From Streptococcaceae bacterium (GTDB lineage Bacteria; Bacillota; Bacilli; Lactobacillales; Streptococcaceae), in NCBI GenBank assembly GCA_031254295.1, contig JAIRUS010000031.1:1-42874 (forward strand): 42,874 bases of DNA. The letters are read 5' to 3'. Both the position numbers and the translations under genes were made by a program. Below the pieces are notes generated by a model. It was not told the origin of the DNA and ran no database searches. It was given only the letters and a program-made list of their open reading frames with translations. This document shows, piece by piece, positions 30,600 through 40,102 of this stretch; position 1 is the stretch's first letter; every line of letters begins with the position of its first letter.

Positions 30600-32273
30600 T
30601 TACCACCATTTTAGCCATGAAGTTGCGGCTGCAACTGTATTACTCACAGCACTTGTTACATTTCCAACTGCAGCCGCCACATTTGTGATGGTATTTGCCG
30701 TGGCTGTTGCAATTGTCGTGATGGCGTTACCTGTCGCAGCAAGGGCTGACAAAGCTGTGTCAACCGTTGATTTGGCCGCTGTGGTTACAAGCGTGGCCGT
30801 CGCGTTTGTCACATTGCTCACTGTTGTCGTTACAGCATTTTCAATGCTATTTGCAAGCCCGTGATTGACTTGAAGAGGGAGAAGCGGATATGGGCTTGTT
30901 GTGTCAAGATTTAGCGCCCCTGCAACCAGATTTCCTGTCGCAAGACCAACTGCATCTCCCGCGGCTGCAATACCATTTTCAACTTGACTCACAGCGCCAC
31001 CAGTTACTGTATCTGCTGCATTAAGCACATTTCCAAGAAGTGGAAGCGCCGAAGTTATTGTCGCCGCGATAGGACTGATGATAAAGTCAGGGCTCGTCAT
31101 AATTGCATTTAACATAGGGCCAAGATCTGCTGAGACAGGATTCGTCACGTTTCCTGCTGCATCAAAGGTATAACCGAATGCATGGCTAAAAATTGGTCCT
31201 GCAAAATTCATCGCAAAATAAGAAGCCGTGCCAAGACCATTTCCTCCGTAAGCGCCGAGCAGTGTATCCCAAGAGTTGCGATAGTCCACATAGGCAGATG
31301 GGTTCGCCTTGACATAGGCAATGTCCTCAGCCGATAGAATATTTTCTGGACTCGGTCCTTCAAACGCTACTATAGCTTGTTTTTCCTCTGCTCCAATTGC
31401 CATGGCAAGGTAGCCACCGAGTGAAAAACCAGTGATGGCAAACTTTGAACTTGGATAAGCCGCAATGATTTCATCCGCAAATTGCTTGGCTGTCACAGCT
31501 TGACTTGGCAATGTCACACGCCCATCAAGTGACGTATAAGTGTTTGAACCAGCTATTACAGTCTCAACATCTGTCAACCAATCTTGCGGCTCAGAAAAGA
31601 ATGTATAAGGACTTGTCGGCGCAAAGGCAATGATAATCTGGCTTGTATCTGTAGCTTCGTTAATGACAGGTGAAACTGCCATCGCTTGCATTCCATTTGC
31701 AGGATAGCCAGATGTTTGATCTGCAGAATCGACCGCACGGAGAATCTGATAGGCTTGTCCTGTTTTATCGGCATTTTCATAAAAAATATCCCCTGTCTTA
31801 TAGGTTGTACTTCCACTTGTATTCTTTGTGAAGTCTTGTCCTACACCCATGACAAGATTTGCAATTGTATAAAACTGCTGAGTGGTCGTATTATTTACAA
31901 CCGTCATATCTGGCGCAGCTAAGCTAGAGCTAGAAATAGAAGTCTGTGATGCTAATGAGCTTACACTCACTAAAGACTCTGTATTCACTGATGACGCCAC
32001 TGACGATGCAGTGATTGAGTTACTTGTCGCATTGGCTGTACCCGATGTTGCGACTGAGTTTGTACTACTGCTTTGTGTGACAGAGATCGCTACACTCGGA
32101 TCAGCTGCAGCTAAACTCGCCACAACAGCACTTGGACTTACAACAAGTGTATCCGCCTGTGCCTGTGTAACAAGCGCTCCGCCCCCTGATAGCGTCGCCA
32201 CTACTGTTACCGCATAAAGCCATTGCTTTCCTTTTTTCCAAACTCGGAAATTTTGAGTATTATTTTCTGCCAT
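30600..32273 (-). CDS. KxYKxGKxW-signal secreted lipase-like protein
   Basis: A 557-aa surface or secreted protein. The N terminus has the KxYKxGKxW-type export motif (FRVWKKGKQW, residues 9-18) plus a hydrophobic core, a signal linked in lactobacilli and streptococci to large Ser-rich proteins. A Ser/Thr/Ala-rich stalk follows (about 45-120). The next domain has an alpha/beta-hydrolase nucleophile elbow GFSLGG (near 280), with FEGPSPENI further on, as in lipase-like proteins. The Ala/Thr/Val-rich C-terminal 150 residues end in SWLKWW, with no LPxTG anchor. The substrate is unknown. Confidence 0.78.
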   Translation of the reverse strand: MAENNTQNFRVWKKGKQWLYAVTVVATLSGGGALVTQAQADTLVVSPSAVVASLAAADPSVAISVTQSSSTNSVATSGTANATSNSITASSVASSVNTESLVSVSSLASQTSISSSSLAAPDMTVVNNTTTQQFYTIANLVMGVGQDFTKNTSGSTTYKTGDIFYENADKTGQAYQILRAVDSADQTSGYPANGMQAMAVSPVINEATDTSQIIIAFAPTSPYTFFSEPQDWLTDVETVIAGSNTYTSLDGRVTLPSQAVTAKQFADEIIAAYPSSKFAITGFSLGGYLAMAIGAEEKQAIVAFEGPSPENILSAEDIAYVKANPSAYVDYRNSWDTLLGAYGGNGLGTASYFAMNFAGPIFSHAFGYTFDAAGNVTNPVSADLGPMLNAIMTSPDFIISPIAATITSALPLLGNVLNAADTVTGGAVSQVENGIAAAGDAVGLATGNLVAGALNLDTTSPYPLLPLQVNHGLANSIENAVTTTVSNVTNATATLVTTAAKSTVDTALSALAATGNAITTIATATANTITNVAAAVGNVTSAVSNTVAAATSWLKWW

Positions 32274-32348
32274 GAATATTCCCCTTTTCTATTTTTGGCT
32301 ATATATAAGAAAGACCCATTGTATAAAATAAATCTTTTTTACCTAAAA

Positions 32349-33086
32349 TTATTTTTTCGCAACGAAGAACCATCGCAGGCTTTCGTCCGTTGGTGCTTTG
32401 TCTGCAAAGTCTGCAAAAAACTGACAGTCTGTAAAGCCCACTTCTGTCAGCGCTGACAGGTACTGCTCTATCTCATAGGTTCGTTCTTCGTGCACTTCAT
32501 CTTTTCGGATGAATTTTCCGTCTTTATCTTTGATAAAAAAGGTCAGCTCATGTGTCACCGAGTGCGCGACATCACCAGCATAGACGTCCCACATGAAGGC
32601 AAAATCCTCGGCATTGTCATGATAGGCAAAACCTGGAAAGGCGCTGTCAGTCTGGTAAGTCGAGTGAACGTCAAAGAGAAAACTACCACCTGAGCGCAAG
32701 CTCTTGTAAACACCTTTGAAAGTCTTTGTCAGGTCTGACAAGTCAGGTAGGTAACAAAGCGAATCACTGTAACAGGTCACGGCATCAAAGCTTTCTTGAT
32801 AGTCAAGCTCTCGCATATCAGCTTGCGCAAAGCTAGCTTCTGGCAGGCGTTTTTTTGCAATTTCAAGCATCTCGGCTGACAAGTCCACACCTGTTATCGC
32901 ATAACCTGCCGCTGCAAATTTTTGACTGAGAATCCCTGTCCCACACGCCAGTTCGAGGATTTCATGCGTCCTTACAGAAGGTGAAGACGGGAAATGACGC
33001 CCAGAAAAATCCAACCACTTCTCGTAAAGTGATTGGTCCATAATCTCATCATAAACTTGTGAGAAAAGTGTGTAGTTTTCTTCCAT
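32349..33086 (-). CDS. SAM-dependent methyltransferase, YqeM-like
   Basis: A 245-aa class I methyltransferase. Motif I is LELACGTGILSQKFA (about 45-60), the acidic residue of motif II is in GVDLSAEML, and later motifs include DAVTCYSDSLCYL. Its position as last gene of the YhbY-NadD-YqeK-RsfS operon identifies it as the YqeM-type gene. The substrate is not known. It starts 25 bp after rsfS. Confidence 0.88.
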   Translation of the reverse strand: MEENYTLFSQVYDEIMDQSLYEKWLDFSGRHFPSSPSVRTHEILELACGTGILSQKFAAAGYAITGVDLSAEMLEIAKKRLPEASFAQADMRELDYQESFDAVTCYSDSLCYLPDLSDLTKTFKGVYKSLRSGGSFLFDVHSTYQTDSAFPGFAYHDNAEDFAFMWDVYAGDVAHSVTHELTFFIKDKDGKFIRKDEVHEERTYEIEQYLSALTEVGFTDCQFFADFADKAPTDESLRWFFVAKK

Positions 33087-33110
33087 TTTAGTGTCTGTTT
33101 CGTTATCTAA

Positions 33111-33473
33111 TTATTCTGGTTTAATCCATGCACTTAAATCCACAAGTGGAGCATCGTTCCAGAGCTTTTCTAGGTTGTAGCGCAAGCGTGTGTCCTCATC
33201 AAAGACTGAGATGACCACATCGCCAAGGTCAAGCAGCACCCAACCTGAGTCAGGCATGCCTTCCTTACCCGCCCCAACTTCAACGCCAGCTAGATGAGCA
33301 GCTTCGTCAATCGCATCGACGATGGCGCCTAATTGACGTGAGTTCATCCCTTGCATGATGACAAAATAATCGGCAATGCCTGATACTTGTGACACGTCAA
33401 GTGCTACAATGTCCTGAGCTTTCTTGCTATCCGCAGCTTTTACAACAAGTTTCAATAATTCTTTTGTTTCCAA
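33111..33473 (-). CDS. rsfS: Ribosomal silencing factor RsfS
   Basis: A 120-aa member of the RsfS/Iojap family, which binds L14 and keeps 50S subunits from joining 30S during starvation. The conserved segments KAQDIVALDVSQVSGIADYF, GMNSRQLGAIVDAI and GWVLLDLGDVVISVFD are present. The best start is TTG at 33473 (METKELLKLV...) with only a weak AGAG-like ribosome site; no in-frame ATG fits the family start. Confidence 0.93.
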   Translation of the reverse strand: METKELLKLVVKAADSKKAQDIVALDVSQVSGIADYFVIMQGMNSRQLGAIVDAIDEAAHLAGVEVGAGKEGMPDSGWVLLDLGDVVISVFDEDTRLRYNLEKLWNDAPLVDLSAWIKPE

Positions 33474-33517
33474 TATTTTCTCTTTTTCTAATTTAGTTCT
33501 TTTATAAAACTATTTTT

Positions 33518-33943
33518 TTACAGTTCTTTACCAAATTTTTTCTGCATATGATCCATAACATAACCATGTTTCTCATAAAAATCGTGCGCAAGATGTCGGC
33601 TCTCACCTGATGTCAATACTACTTTGTGTACACCAAGCCTCAAGACTTCTAGTTCAAAAACCTTGATTAACTCTCCTCCAAGCCCCTGATCTTGAAACTC
33701 AGAATCTACAACAAGCCCCAATACTCTGTAAACAGGTTCTGTACAAAGCGAAGAATAGCGATCCGCTTCAATATAACCATGTACAGCTCCATCAATCTCG
33801 GCTACAAATAAAAGATGTCCTGCACTGACCAATAGCTCAGCCAAACGTTTCTTAAATTCTAACAAATCTCTCACAGGGTACCCAAGTATTTTTGCCAACC
33901 GCACAAGATCATTAAAATCCTGAAGTTCTGCTTTTCTAATCAT
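33518..33943 (-). CDS. GNAT family N-acetyltransferase
   Basis: A 141-aa GNAT protein with the acetyl-CoA binding region [20 protein letters not shown] and the end HDFYEKHGY. It is inserted between yqeK and rsfS, overlapping yqeK by 8 nt. It is not part of the conserved operon in other Firmicutes, so it looks like a lineage-specific addition. The substrate is unknown. Confidence 0.86.
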   Translation of the reverse strand: MIRKAELQDFNDLVRLAKILGYPVRDLLEFKKRLAELLVSAGHLLFVAEIDGAVHGYIEADRYSSLCTEPVYRVLGLVVDSEFQDQGLGGELIKVFELEVLRLGVHKVVLTSGESRHLAHDFYEKHGYVMDHMQKKFGKEL

Positions 33944-34532
33944 TATTAAGTACCTTAATATACGCGTTATATGTCGCTATCGTATCTGGATAGATAGGGA
34001 GATTGCGCGCGGCCAGATACTTCACCGTCTCACGCGTCTCATATGCGACCGCTTTGTCAAGCGAGACTTTGGCTAACTCACGCGCTTCATCAACGCCTAG
34101 AAAATCGCGCCCGTCCTCAATATAGTCGGCTACATAGATGATTTTATCAAGTAAGGCCATTTCACGCGCCCCCACAGTGTGCACCTGAATTGCGCGCAAA
34201 ATCTCCGCATTATCAAGACCAAGATCTTCTTTAACCTTCAGAAATCCTACCTTTCCATGCCAAACCGCGTTTCCCCAATTTTTAAGGTCCGGATCAAGCT
34301 GATAGGTCTCAATCAGCTTGATGAAATCTGTGTCACTGACTTCTTTTGCATAGTCATGGAGAAGCCCCGCAAGGCTAGCCGAGTAAATATTCCCCATATA
34401 ACGTTTTGCCAGTTCAACTGCTGCCTTTTCAACGCCGAGCATATGCTCAAAGCGGGCAGGTTTAACCATTGTTTGAATTTTTTCAAGTAACTCAGCACGG
34501 CTCATGCCCATTTCGTCATAGTAATCAAACAT
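33936..34532 (-). CDS. yqeK: Ap4A hydrolase of the HD family, YqeK
   Basis: A 198-aa HD-domain protein. The metal ligands are visible as [13 protein letters not shown] (first His), GLLHDYAKE (HD pair) and QVHTVGA (later His). YqeK enzymes cut diadenosine tetraphosphate symmetrically to ADP. It overlaps nadD by 8 nt upstream and the GNAT gene downstream, consistent with tight co-translation. Confidence 0.92.
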   Translation of the reverse strand: MFDYYDEMGMSRAELLEKIQTMVKPARFEHMLGVEKAAVELAKRYMGNIYSASLAGLLHDYAKEVSDTDFIKLIETYQLDPDLKNWGNAVWHGKVGFLKVKEDLGLDNAEILRAIQVHTVGAREMALLDKIIYVADYIEDGRDFLGVDEARELAKVSLDKAVAYETRETVKYLAARNLPIYPDTIATYNAYIKVLNND

Positions 34533-35124
34533 TTTTCTTGTATAGTCCTTCTTTTTTTATATAGGCCAAAACCTGAGGAGCCACTAGAAAATTTGGCGTG
34601 ATACCTTTTGCAATTTGTTCACGTATTTGAGTAGAAGATACGTCCATCTGTGGGCAATCCACCCAAAGAATAGGATATGACGTACCCGCCCGATACCTAG
34701 GCCGTTGTACGCCGACAAAGGTGATAAGTTCCAGAAGTTCATCAATCCGTGGCCAGCGAGAGAGTGAACTCACCATATCACCTCCGATGATAAAGTATAA
34801 ATCTGTGTCTGGAAATTTCTTCTTCAAAGTTTCCACCGACTCATATATCCCACAAGAGGCGCTACAACGTGCTTCTTCGACCTCTAAATTCGGCTTTCCA
34901 TCGGTTGCGAGTCTTAACATCTCAAGCACAGCCTCACTCGGATTTTCTGGCAAGAATCTCACCGTATCCAGATGAAGCTGCTGCCGTACCTGATCAGCTA
35001 TCGTCAGATGTGCTACATGCACTGGATTGAAAGCCCCCCAAAAGAGACCAATCCCATGCTTATGTGCATCAGTTTTAAGCTTTATTTCAACTTTTGTAAA
35101 TGGCGTGAGTAAGTCGACAGTCAT
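34525..35124 (-). CDS. nadD: Nicotinate-mononucleotide adenylyltransferase
   Basis: A 199-aa NadD, which makes deamido-NAD in NAD synthesis. The nucleotidyl-transferase motif reads [14 protein letters not shown], with H-x-A-H in place of H-x-G-H, as in streptococcal NadD. The second motif DVSSTQIRE is intact, as is [11 protein letters not shown]. It follows yhbY by 4 nt; no clear ribosome site is visible, so coupling to yhbY is likely. Confidence 0.93.
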   Translation of the reverse strand: MTVDLLTPFTKVEIKLKTDAHKHGIGLFWGAFNPVHVAHLTIADQVRQQLHLDTVRFLPENPSEAVLEMLRLATDGKPNLEVEEARCSASCGIYESVETLKKKFPDTDLYFIIGGDMVSSLSRWPRIDELLELITFVGVQRPRYRAGTSYPILWVDCPQMDVSSTQIREQIAKGITPNFLVAPQVLAYIKKEGLYKKNV

Positions 35125-35128
35125 AGTT

Positions 35129-35443
35129 TTATTTTATCAAATTCTTGATGACTTCGCTGATTTTTCGATGTTCTTTTTTAGCTGCGACTTTAAAGACAAC
35201 GAGATTGCGTCCAATGATTTGCACAACGTCAAGTCCCATCTCTTCAATCAGCTCGGCTAGTTCGGCTGCTTCTACATCTGAGTTCTGTAAAATCTGCACC
35301 TTTATCAGCTCACGCGCATCACATGCAAGGCGAATGCTTGTCAAGATTTCATTTGACACACCAGATTTTCCAACTTGTACGATTGGCTTTAGATTGACTG
35401 CTAAACTGCGCAGATAGCGTTTTTGTTTACCTGTTAATTCCAT
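35129..35443 (-). CDS. yhbY: Ribosome-associated RNA-binding protein YhbY
   Basis: A 104-aa CRS1-YhbY (CRM) domain protein with the classical start LTGKQKRYLRSLAVNLKPIVQVGK and GxxG-like loop (GKSG). It associates with 50S precursors. It overlaps the HIT gene upstream by 17 nt. In many Firmicutes YqeG and YqeH genes precede yhbY; they are absent here. Confidence 0.93.
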   Translation of the reverse strand: MELTGKQKRYLRSLAVNLKPIVQVGKSGVSNEILTSIRLACDARELIKVQILQNSDVEAAELAELIEEMGLDVVQIIGRNLVVFKVAAKKEHRKISEVIKNLIK

Positions 35444-35825
35444 TTATTTTCCTTTTCAATTCATTTATATTATTTTCATGTAGCTGAATAACTTGATGTT
35501 TCCAAAAGTCATCTTCTTTATATCTTGGGATGACATGAACGTGCAGATGTGTTCCCTCATCCATGACTGCCCCATTATTTTCCACAATGGTCACGCCATC
35601 AATTTTATCAAAACTTTCATAAATTGCTGCCGTCAGATCTCGCTCTAATCTGACAAGTTCGAGCAATTCAGGCGAGGATAACTCTCTAATATCCACTCGA
35701 TGGGCTTTCGAAATAATCAAAAGATGCCCCTGCTGAATTGGCTGAATATCAAAAACGACTTTGAAATAGTCTGTTTCAGCCAAAATCTGCTCTGGACGAA
35801 TGTCATTACAAAAAATACAGGTCAT
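35427..35825 (-). CDS. HIT family nucleotide hydrolase
   Basis: A 132-aa histidine-triad protein with Zn-type CxxC start (CIFC) and the active-site motif HLHVHVIPR (HxHxH). HIT enzymes hydrolyse nucleoside phosphoramidates or dinucleotides. Strong ribosome site GAGGGAGGG. It is the first gene of the yhbY-nadD operon here. Confidence 0.9.
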   Translation of the reverse strand: MTCIFCNDIRPEQILAETDYFKVVFDIQPIQQGHLLIISKAHRVDIRELSSPELLELVRLERDLTAAIYESFDKIDGVTIVENNGAVMDEGTHLHVHVIPRYKEDDFWKHQVIQLHENNINELKRKINGINR

Positions 35826-35937
35826 CTCATTTCCCTCCCTCTAGTAAGAAGTTTTTGATATTAAAGTGTCCTGATAATTATACACTAAATTCTCCAGCAT
35901 ACGGCATAAATTCTCGCTAACCAAGCTTTTTAACTAA

Positions 35938-35950
35938 AACTTTGCTATAC
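35938..35950 (+). promoter_or_regulatory. Extended -10 promoter of the lipoprotein gene
   Basis: TTGCTATACT contains TGC-TATACT. It is about 45 bp upstream of the ATG at 35996; the -35 is poor. Confidence 0.5.
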
Positions 35951-35995
35951 TGAATTTCAAGTTTATTTTACTTGATAATAGGAGCTTAATCTCAC

Positions 35996-36745
35996 ATGAA
36001 TCAAAAAATCAAAGTCGCTACTTTTGCCCTAACTGCTACTCTCGGCCTCTTTTTATCTGCTTGTACAAAGCAACAAACCACTCAAGTCTCATCAGATATC
36101 AAGACTCAACTCATCAAATATACAGATGACAGCTCTGCTGGCCCAACCAGCAATTATTACTACAAAAATGGAACAGCCAACATGTCAAACTTCGGAACAC
36201 TCTCCAACGGTCAGACTTCCTTTGACGGTGACAGTCAGGGGCGTACTGGCATTGCTAAGGCCGTTTTGACTTATGATGAATTTAAGGCCTCAATCGGATC
36301 CAGGCAGGGAACGCCTCTCAAGCCGCCATTCTATCCTCACAATGTCAAAGTTGCGATAAGCTTTTCAATGACTGGAAAAACTTATCACGGCTACCTTTGG
36401 AACAAAAGCCATTCTATCGCTGACAGCCTGCTTGGTACGTTGTCTTATACCTCTCAATATAATTTCACTGCAGGCACACGCTCACAAAATGTTGGAGCCG
36501 ATCAAAATGGGGGCATGCGTGCCGCAGAAGAAATTGCCGAAAATTACTGGAAAGCTCACCCGAATACGAGTGAAACAATTTCCTATATGACAGCGCCGAT
36601 TTACAAGGGGAATGAAAAAATTCCGCGCGGCTCCATCGTTGATGAAAAGTCTTCCGACGGAAAAATCAATGTTGAGCTTGTGATTATCAACTCGGCTGAG
36701 GGTTATGCGATTGATTACAATACTGGGACCTACACGAAGAAATAA
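35996..36745 (+). CDS. Lipoprotein DNA/RNA non-specific endonuclease
   Basis: A 249-aa protein with a lipobox signal (LFLSAC, Cys22-23 region). The mature part resembles streptodornase/EndA-type beta-beta-alpha-metal nucleases: YHGYLWNKSHSIADSLLG (the His is the catalytic base position), GTRSQNVGADQNGGMRAAEE (Asn metal ligand region) and the C-terminal IPRGSIVDEKSSDGK. The usual SHLIADSLGG core reads SHSIADSLLG, so two positions near the active site differ. It is likely surface-bound and degrades extracellular nucleic acid. Divergently transcribed from the HIT operon. Confidence 0.78.
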   Translation: MNQKIKVATFALTATLGLFLSACTKQQTTQVSSDIKTQLIKYTDDSSAGPTSNYYYKNGTANMSNFGTLSNGQTSFDGDSQGRTGIAKAVLTYDEFKASIGSRQGTPLKPPFYPHNVKVAISFSMTGKTYHGYLWNKSHSIADSLLGTLSYTSQYNFTAGTRSQNVGADQNGGMRAAEEIAENYWKAHPNTSETISYMTAPIYKGNEKIPRGSIVDEKSSDGKINVELVIINSAEGYAIDYNTGTYTKK

Positions 36746-36767
36746 AAAATTCGGATAAACATTGTTT

Positions 36768-36875
36768 TGTACATATTTCCTTTGTATTTCCAGCACTCGG
36801 TAATTCAATTTCAATATTTATTCGTTGTCCATATTGATCTAATTTTCCAAGAGTATAGTCTCCAGAATTATATTT
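36768..36875 (-). pseudogene. Possible remnant of a toxin C-terminal domain
   Basis: On the minus strand about 36 codons (SGDYTLGKLDQYGQRINIEI and on to ELPSAGNTKEIC) read like a conserved beta-strand end of a nuclease-type polymorphic toxin rather than random sequence. Open frame flanks do not fit a complete gene. Low certainty; no start or partner is visible. Confidence 0.25.
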
Positions 36876-36954
36876 TTGGATATGTACTATAAATATGGAC
36901 AGAGAAATGAATGTTCTCCTCTGTCTCATAAGACAGAAAGCTAGAAAGGTTTTT

Positions 36955-37143
36955 ATGCCAACAACAAAATGCTACGATGAAGATTTTAAACAATCTCTCG
37001 TCAATCTTTACCAAATAAGGATAGGCATGACTACTGAATTAAAAATTCTAAGTCATACTTCTTATAAGAGAAAAAAGAAAAAATTGAATTGGCAGAGTCC
37101 AATTCAATTTCACTTAAATTATTTTTTGTTTATACAATTTTAA
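36955..37143 (+). pseudogene. IS3-type OrfA fragment
   Basis: The frame starts MPTTKCYDEDFKQSLVNLYQ, the typical first helix of the IS3-family OrfA DNA-binding domain, then loses similarity after about 20 codons. A hairpin GACAGAG/CTCTGTC lies just upstream (near 36899-36925). There is no OrfB. This is a relic of an insertion sequence between the DNase and nitroreductase genes. Confidence 0.5.
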
Positions 37144-37741
37144 ACATCATATCAGCTGGAAGATTCAGGTGAGGCTCACCCTTTTCTTCACTACGGCCAA
37201 GCGTGATAATGATTTCTGGTCTATAACGCAAAGGAACACCCAAGGCTTCGTTGACATGATCTGTTTTATGGAAGCCAAGAATAATATTTGACTTATAGCC
37301 CATATCATTGATTGCCAACACAAGATTCATTGTGATAATACCAGCATTCAAAGCAAGATAATCTGAAGTATAACTTGGACTATACTGACTAAAACGCTCT
37401 GGATAGATTTTATTATAGCGCTGAAGCATTTCTGGACTCATTTCGCTGCCCATTTTTTGAGCAATTTCACGTGAACGCTCCGAAATAGCTGTGTCACTAA
37501 AAACAACAATAATCGCCCCTGCTTGCTCAAGTTGAGATGCGTTTCCTTGTTCAACCTCATCAATTAAGAGTTGACGTTTCTCATTTGAATCAACTATGGC
37601 AAAAAACCAAGGTTGAAGATTATGAGCAGAAGGTGCAAGCACTGCTGTTGAGATAATCTGTTTCACATCGACCGTTGCAATTCGACTGCCATCAAAATGC
37701 TTCACTGCATGGCGTGATTTGTTAAGTTTTAAATATTCCAT
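37130..37741 (-). CDS. Nitroreductase family protein
   Basis: A 203-aa FMN-dependent oxidoreductase with the family start SRHAVKHFDG (R-S-x-R position), SAHNLQPWFFAIVDS and the C-terminal IITLGRSEEK. It would reduce nitro groups or quinones with NAD(P)H. Strong ribosome site (AGAGGATG). The gene is monocistronic as far as can be seen. Confidence 0.88.
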   Translation of the reverse strand: MEYLKLNKSRHAVKHFDGSRIATVDVKQIISTAVLAPSAHNLQPWFFAIVDSNEKRQLLIDEVEQGNASQLEQAGAIIVVFSDTAISERSREIAQKMGSEMSPEMLQRYNKIYPERFSQYSPSYTSDYLALNAGIITMNLVLAINDMGYKSNIILGFHKTDHVNEALGVPLRYRPEIIITLGRSEEKGEPHLNLPADMMFKIV

Positions 37742-37852
37742 GAATTACATCCTCTATCCTAGACCTAATAACTTATTTTTATTATTTTACCCTACTTCAA
37801 CGATTTCATCAAGTAATTTTTTATATTTTGCTCCTTTTAAACATCATTAAGA

Positions 37853-38941
37853 TCAAGCTATTACTTTTTTCTCAATATTTTTGCTTCTAAGTTGCCCACA
37901 AGCTGCATCAATATCTGCACCGTGCTCTTGACGAATCACACAGTTGATGCCATTCTTTTTCAAGACATCGTAGAATTTCAAAACATCGTCTTTTCTTGAA
38001 CGTTCGTATTTAATATGTTCCGCAACCGGATTGTAAGGAATTAAATTAACATAAGCTAGTTTATTACGTGGTTTAATCCAGTTTGCAAGCTCCTGTGCTA
38101 CTTCAGGTGTATCGTTCACCCCTGACAGCATGATATATTCGTAAGTCACACGACGATTCGTCGTCTCTGTATAATAGTCAATCGCATCAAACAACTTTTC
38201 AAGTGGCACACTACGATTGATACGCATAAGACTACTACGAAGATCATTGTTTGGCGCATGAAGACTGATTGCGAGATTAATCTGTAAATCTTCGTGAGCA
38301 AATTCGCGAATTTTTTTCGGGTTGAAACCACATGTTGAAACCGTGATATGTCTAGCCCCAATCGCTAAACCATTGTCATTATTGATAATATAGAGGAAAT
38401 CCATGAGATTACCATAGTTTTCAAACGGCTCGCCAATTCCCATTACAACAACATGGCTCACGCGTTCATCAAGTCCACGCTCATCAAAATATTTTTGTAC
38501 AAGCATAATCTGTGCCACAATCTCACCTGCTGTAACATCACGTTCCTTTTTCAAGATACCTGAAGCACAGAAAGTGCAGCCCATATTACACCCAACCTGT
38601 GTTGTCACACATACAGACAAGCCGTAACTCTGGCGCATCAAAACTGTTTCAATCATCATACGATCTGGTAGCATGAAAAGATATTTAACCGTGCCATCTT
38701 CAGACTCTTGCACGACTACCTGTTGCAAAGGGTTCATGATGAAGCTTTCATTAAGTTTTTCAACTACAGAAGCAGACAGATTCGTCATTTCTTCAAAAGT
38801 CTGCACACGGCTACGATAAAGCCAGTCCCAGATTTGTTTGGCACGGAATTTCTTTTCCCCAGCAGACTCCACCCATTCCGTTAAGGCAGCAATGGTCAAG
38901 CCATAAATTGTCGGCTTTTCTACGGATGTCATTTCTTTCAT
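37853..38941 (-). CDS. rlmN: 23S rRNA/tRNA m2A methyltransferase RlmN
   Basis: A 362-aa radical SAM enzyme with the CxxxCxxC motif in [12 protein letters not shown] (near residues 118-125), the conserved [21 protein letters not shown] and the second catalytic cysteine near the end (AACGQL). It methylates A2503 of 23S rRNA and A37 of some tRNAs. It follows yutD by 6 nt in an operon dut-HIT-yutD-rlmN. Confidence 0.95.
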   Translation of the reverse strand: MKEMTSVEKPTIYGLTIAALTEWVESAGEKKFRAKQIWDWLYRSRVQTFEEMTNLSASVVEKLNESFIMNPLQQVVVQESEDGTVKYLFMLPDRMMIETVLMRQSYGLSVCVTTQVGCNMGCTFCASGILKKERDVTAGEIVAQIMLVQKYFDERGLDERVSHVVVMGIGEPFENYGNLMDFLYIINNDNGLAIGARHITVSTCGFNPKKIREFAHEDLQINLAISLHAPNNDLRSSLMRINRSVPLEKLFDAIDYYTETTNRRVTYEYIMLSGVNDTPEVAQELANWIKPRNKLAYVNLIPYNPVAEHIKYERSRKDDVLKFYDVLKKNGINCVIRQEHGADIDAACGQLRSKNIEKKVIA

Positions 38942-38947
38942 TATGGA

Positions 38948-39646
38948 TTAACCTTTTCTTTCACGAATTGTAAATTTCTTTTCAGATTTTTGAGGGCTGA
39001 CTTTACGATTAGATTTAGAGCGTTGTTTATTCTCTGGCTTCGCCTCAAATTTTATATCATTTTTGTTGTTCTTCCGCCCTATATTAGCCTTAGTAACAGC
39101 CTTAGATGACGTATTTGTTGGCTTTCCATCTGGACGAACAGTTGAGAAACCAGAGGCATAATCACTATCACGATTATGACGATTTTTATCATCACGGCCT
39201 CCGCGATTACGCGCTTGTGTGTTGCGTGAATTTTTTACCTTTAGAGTTTGTAAATCTGCCTTATCCGCAACAAAGGGAGCATCTACTTCACCTTCTGCTC
39301 GCGCACGTTGTAAAACAAAATATCTCGCACCAAAAGCGCAATATTCTTGCAGATAGTCAGCTAGATGATCTATCTTTTCATCTGCTTCTACATTTTTGTG
39401 GGTATTTTCATAAAAACCACGTAAACGAAGCAGCTCGTGTCCCCAGTCCCCAACGACATAGTCAAACTTATCAAAGACATGACCATAACGCTGTTCAAAT
39501 GCTAACGCTTCAAAAGCCCCTTTGAAATCCTTAACCAAGCGAAAAGATTTCTCACCTACTTTTATCAAGCCCTCAGAAAGCATCATCACTTGCTCTCCTG
39601 GGTACTTATTGTAATTTTTTAATTCTTCTGAAATTTCTTTTGCCAT
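38948..39646 (-). CDS. yutD: YutD-like protein
   Basis: A 232-aa protein. The first about 125 residues are the YutD (DUF1027) domain (KDFKGAFEALAFEQRYGHVF, FDYVVGDWGHELLRLRGFY). The remainder is a very basic, low-complexity tail rich in Arg, Lys, Asn and Ser, which suggests nucleic-acid contact. The family function is unknown. Its ATG overlaps the HIT stop (TAATG). Confidence 0.9.
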   Translation of the reverse strand: MAKEISEELKNYNKYPGEQVMMLSEGLIKVGEKSFRLVKDFKGAFEALAFEQRYGHVFDKFDYVVGDWGHELLRLRGFYENTHKNVEADEKIDHLADYLQEYCAFGARYFVLQRARAEGEVDAPFVADKADLQTLKVKNSRNTQARNRGGRDDKNRHNRDSDYASGFSTVRPDGKPTNTSSKAVTKANIGRKNNKNDIKFEAKPENKQRSKSNRKVSPQKSEKKFTIRERKG

Positions 39647-40101
39647 TATTTTATAACTCTATCAAGTTCTGCACCCAAACTTGATGCCATTTCTTTTAAT
39701 TCTTCCCTACTTAACTCCGTATCTGGTGCATCAAATGGGCGCCACCAAACCGGACCTTTCTCTGCATAGGGAAGTAAATCGCCTTGACGACGAGGAAATA
39801 AATGCCAATGTACGTGAGTATCCCCATTACCAAGCATTTCAAGATTCATCTTTTCAGCGTTAAAAACTTTTGCCACAGCTTCTTCAACTAGAGACATTTC
39901 TTCCAGATATTTTAGCTTAAAGCTCTTCTCGAAATAATGAAGCTCTGTCACATGGACTTTCGCTAAGAAAAGCGTATAGCCTCGAAAATGTTGACTATCG
40001 CCAATCACAACATAACCTGTTTCGAGCTCTCTGACAAAATATGGATTCGTTCCATTTTTTATCATCGTAATACGCTCACAAATTAAGCAATTCTCTAACA
40101 T
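39646..40101 (-). CDS. HIT family hydrolase, second copy
   Basis: About 151 aa. It has a CxxC-type start (ENCLICERI) and the triad motif THVHWHLFPR. It differs from the 35427-35825 HIT protein and has a longer Trp-rich C-terminal part. Start set at 40101 because the family start is here and a GGGAAAG site precedes it; upstream Met codons overlap the dut reading frame. One base separates it from the dut stop. Confidence 0.88.
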   Translation of the reverse strand: MLENCLICERITMIKNGTNPYFVRELETGYVVIGDSQHFRGYTLFLAKVHVTELHYFEKSFKLKYLEEMSLVEEAVAKVFNAEKMNLEMLGNGDTHVHWHLFPRRQGDLLPYAEKGPVWWRPFDAPDTELSREELKEMASSLGAELDRVIK

Positions 40102-40102
40102 T

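Noticed and set aside
31882-32217. Plus-strand ORF of 111 codons
   Set aside because: It arises from the Ser/Thr/Ala-rich stalk of the secreted protein read backwards.
36895-36954. Upstream start for the IS3 OrfA-like frame
   Set aside because: The family start is at 36955; the first 20 codons are not conserved and include a hairpin.
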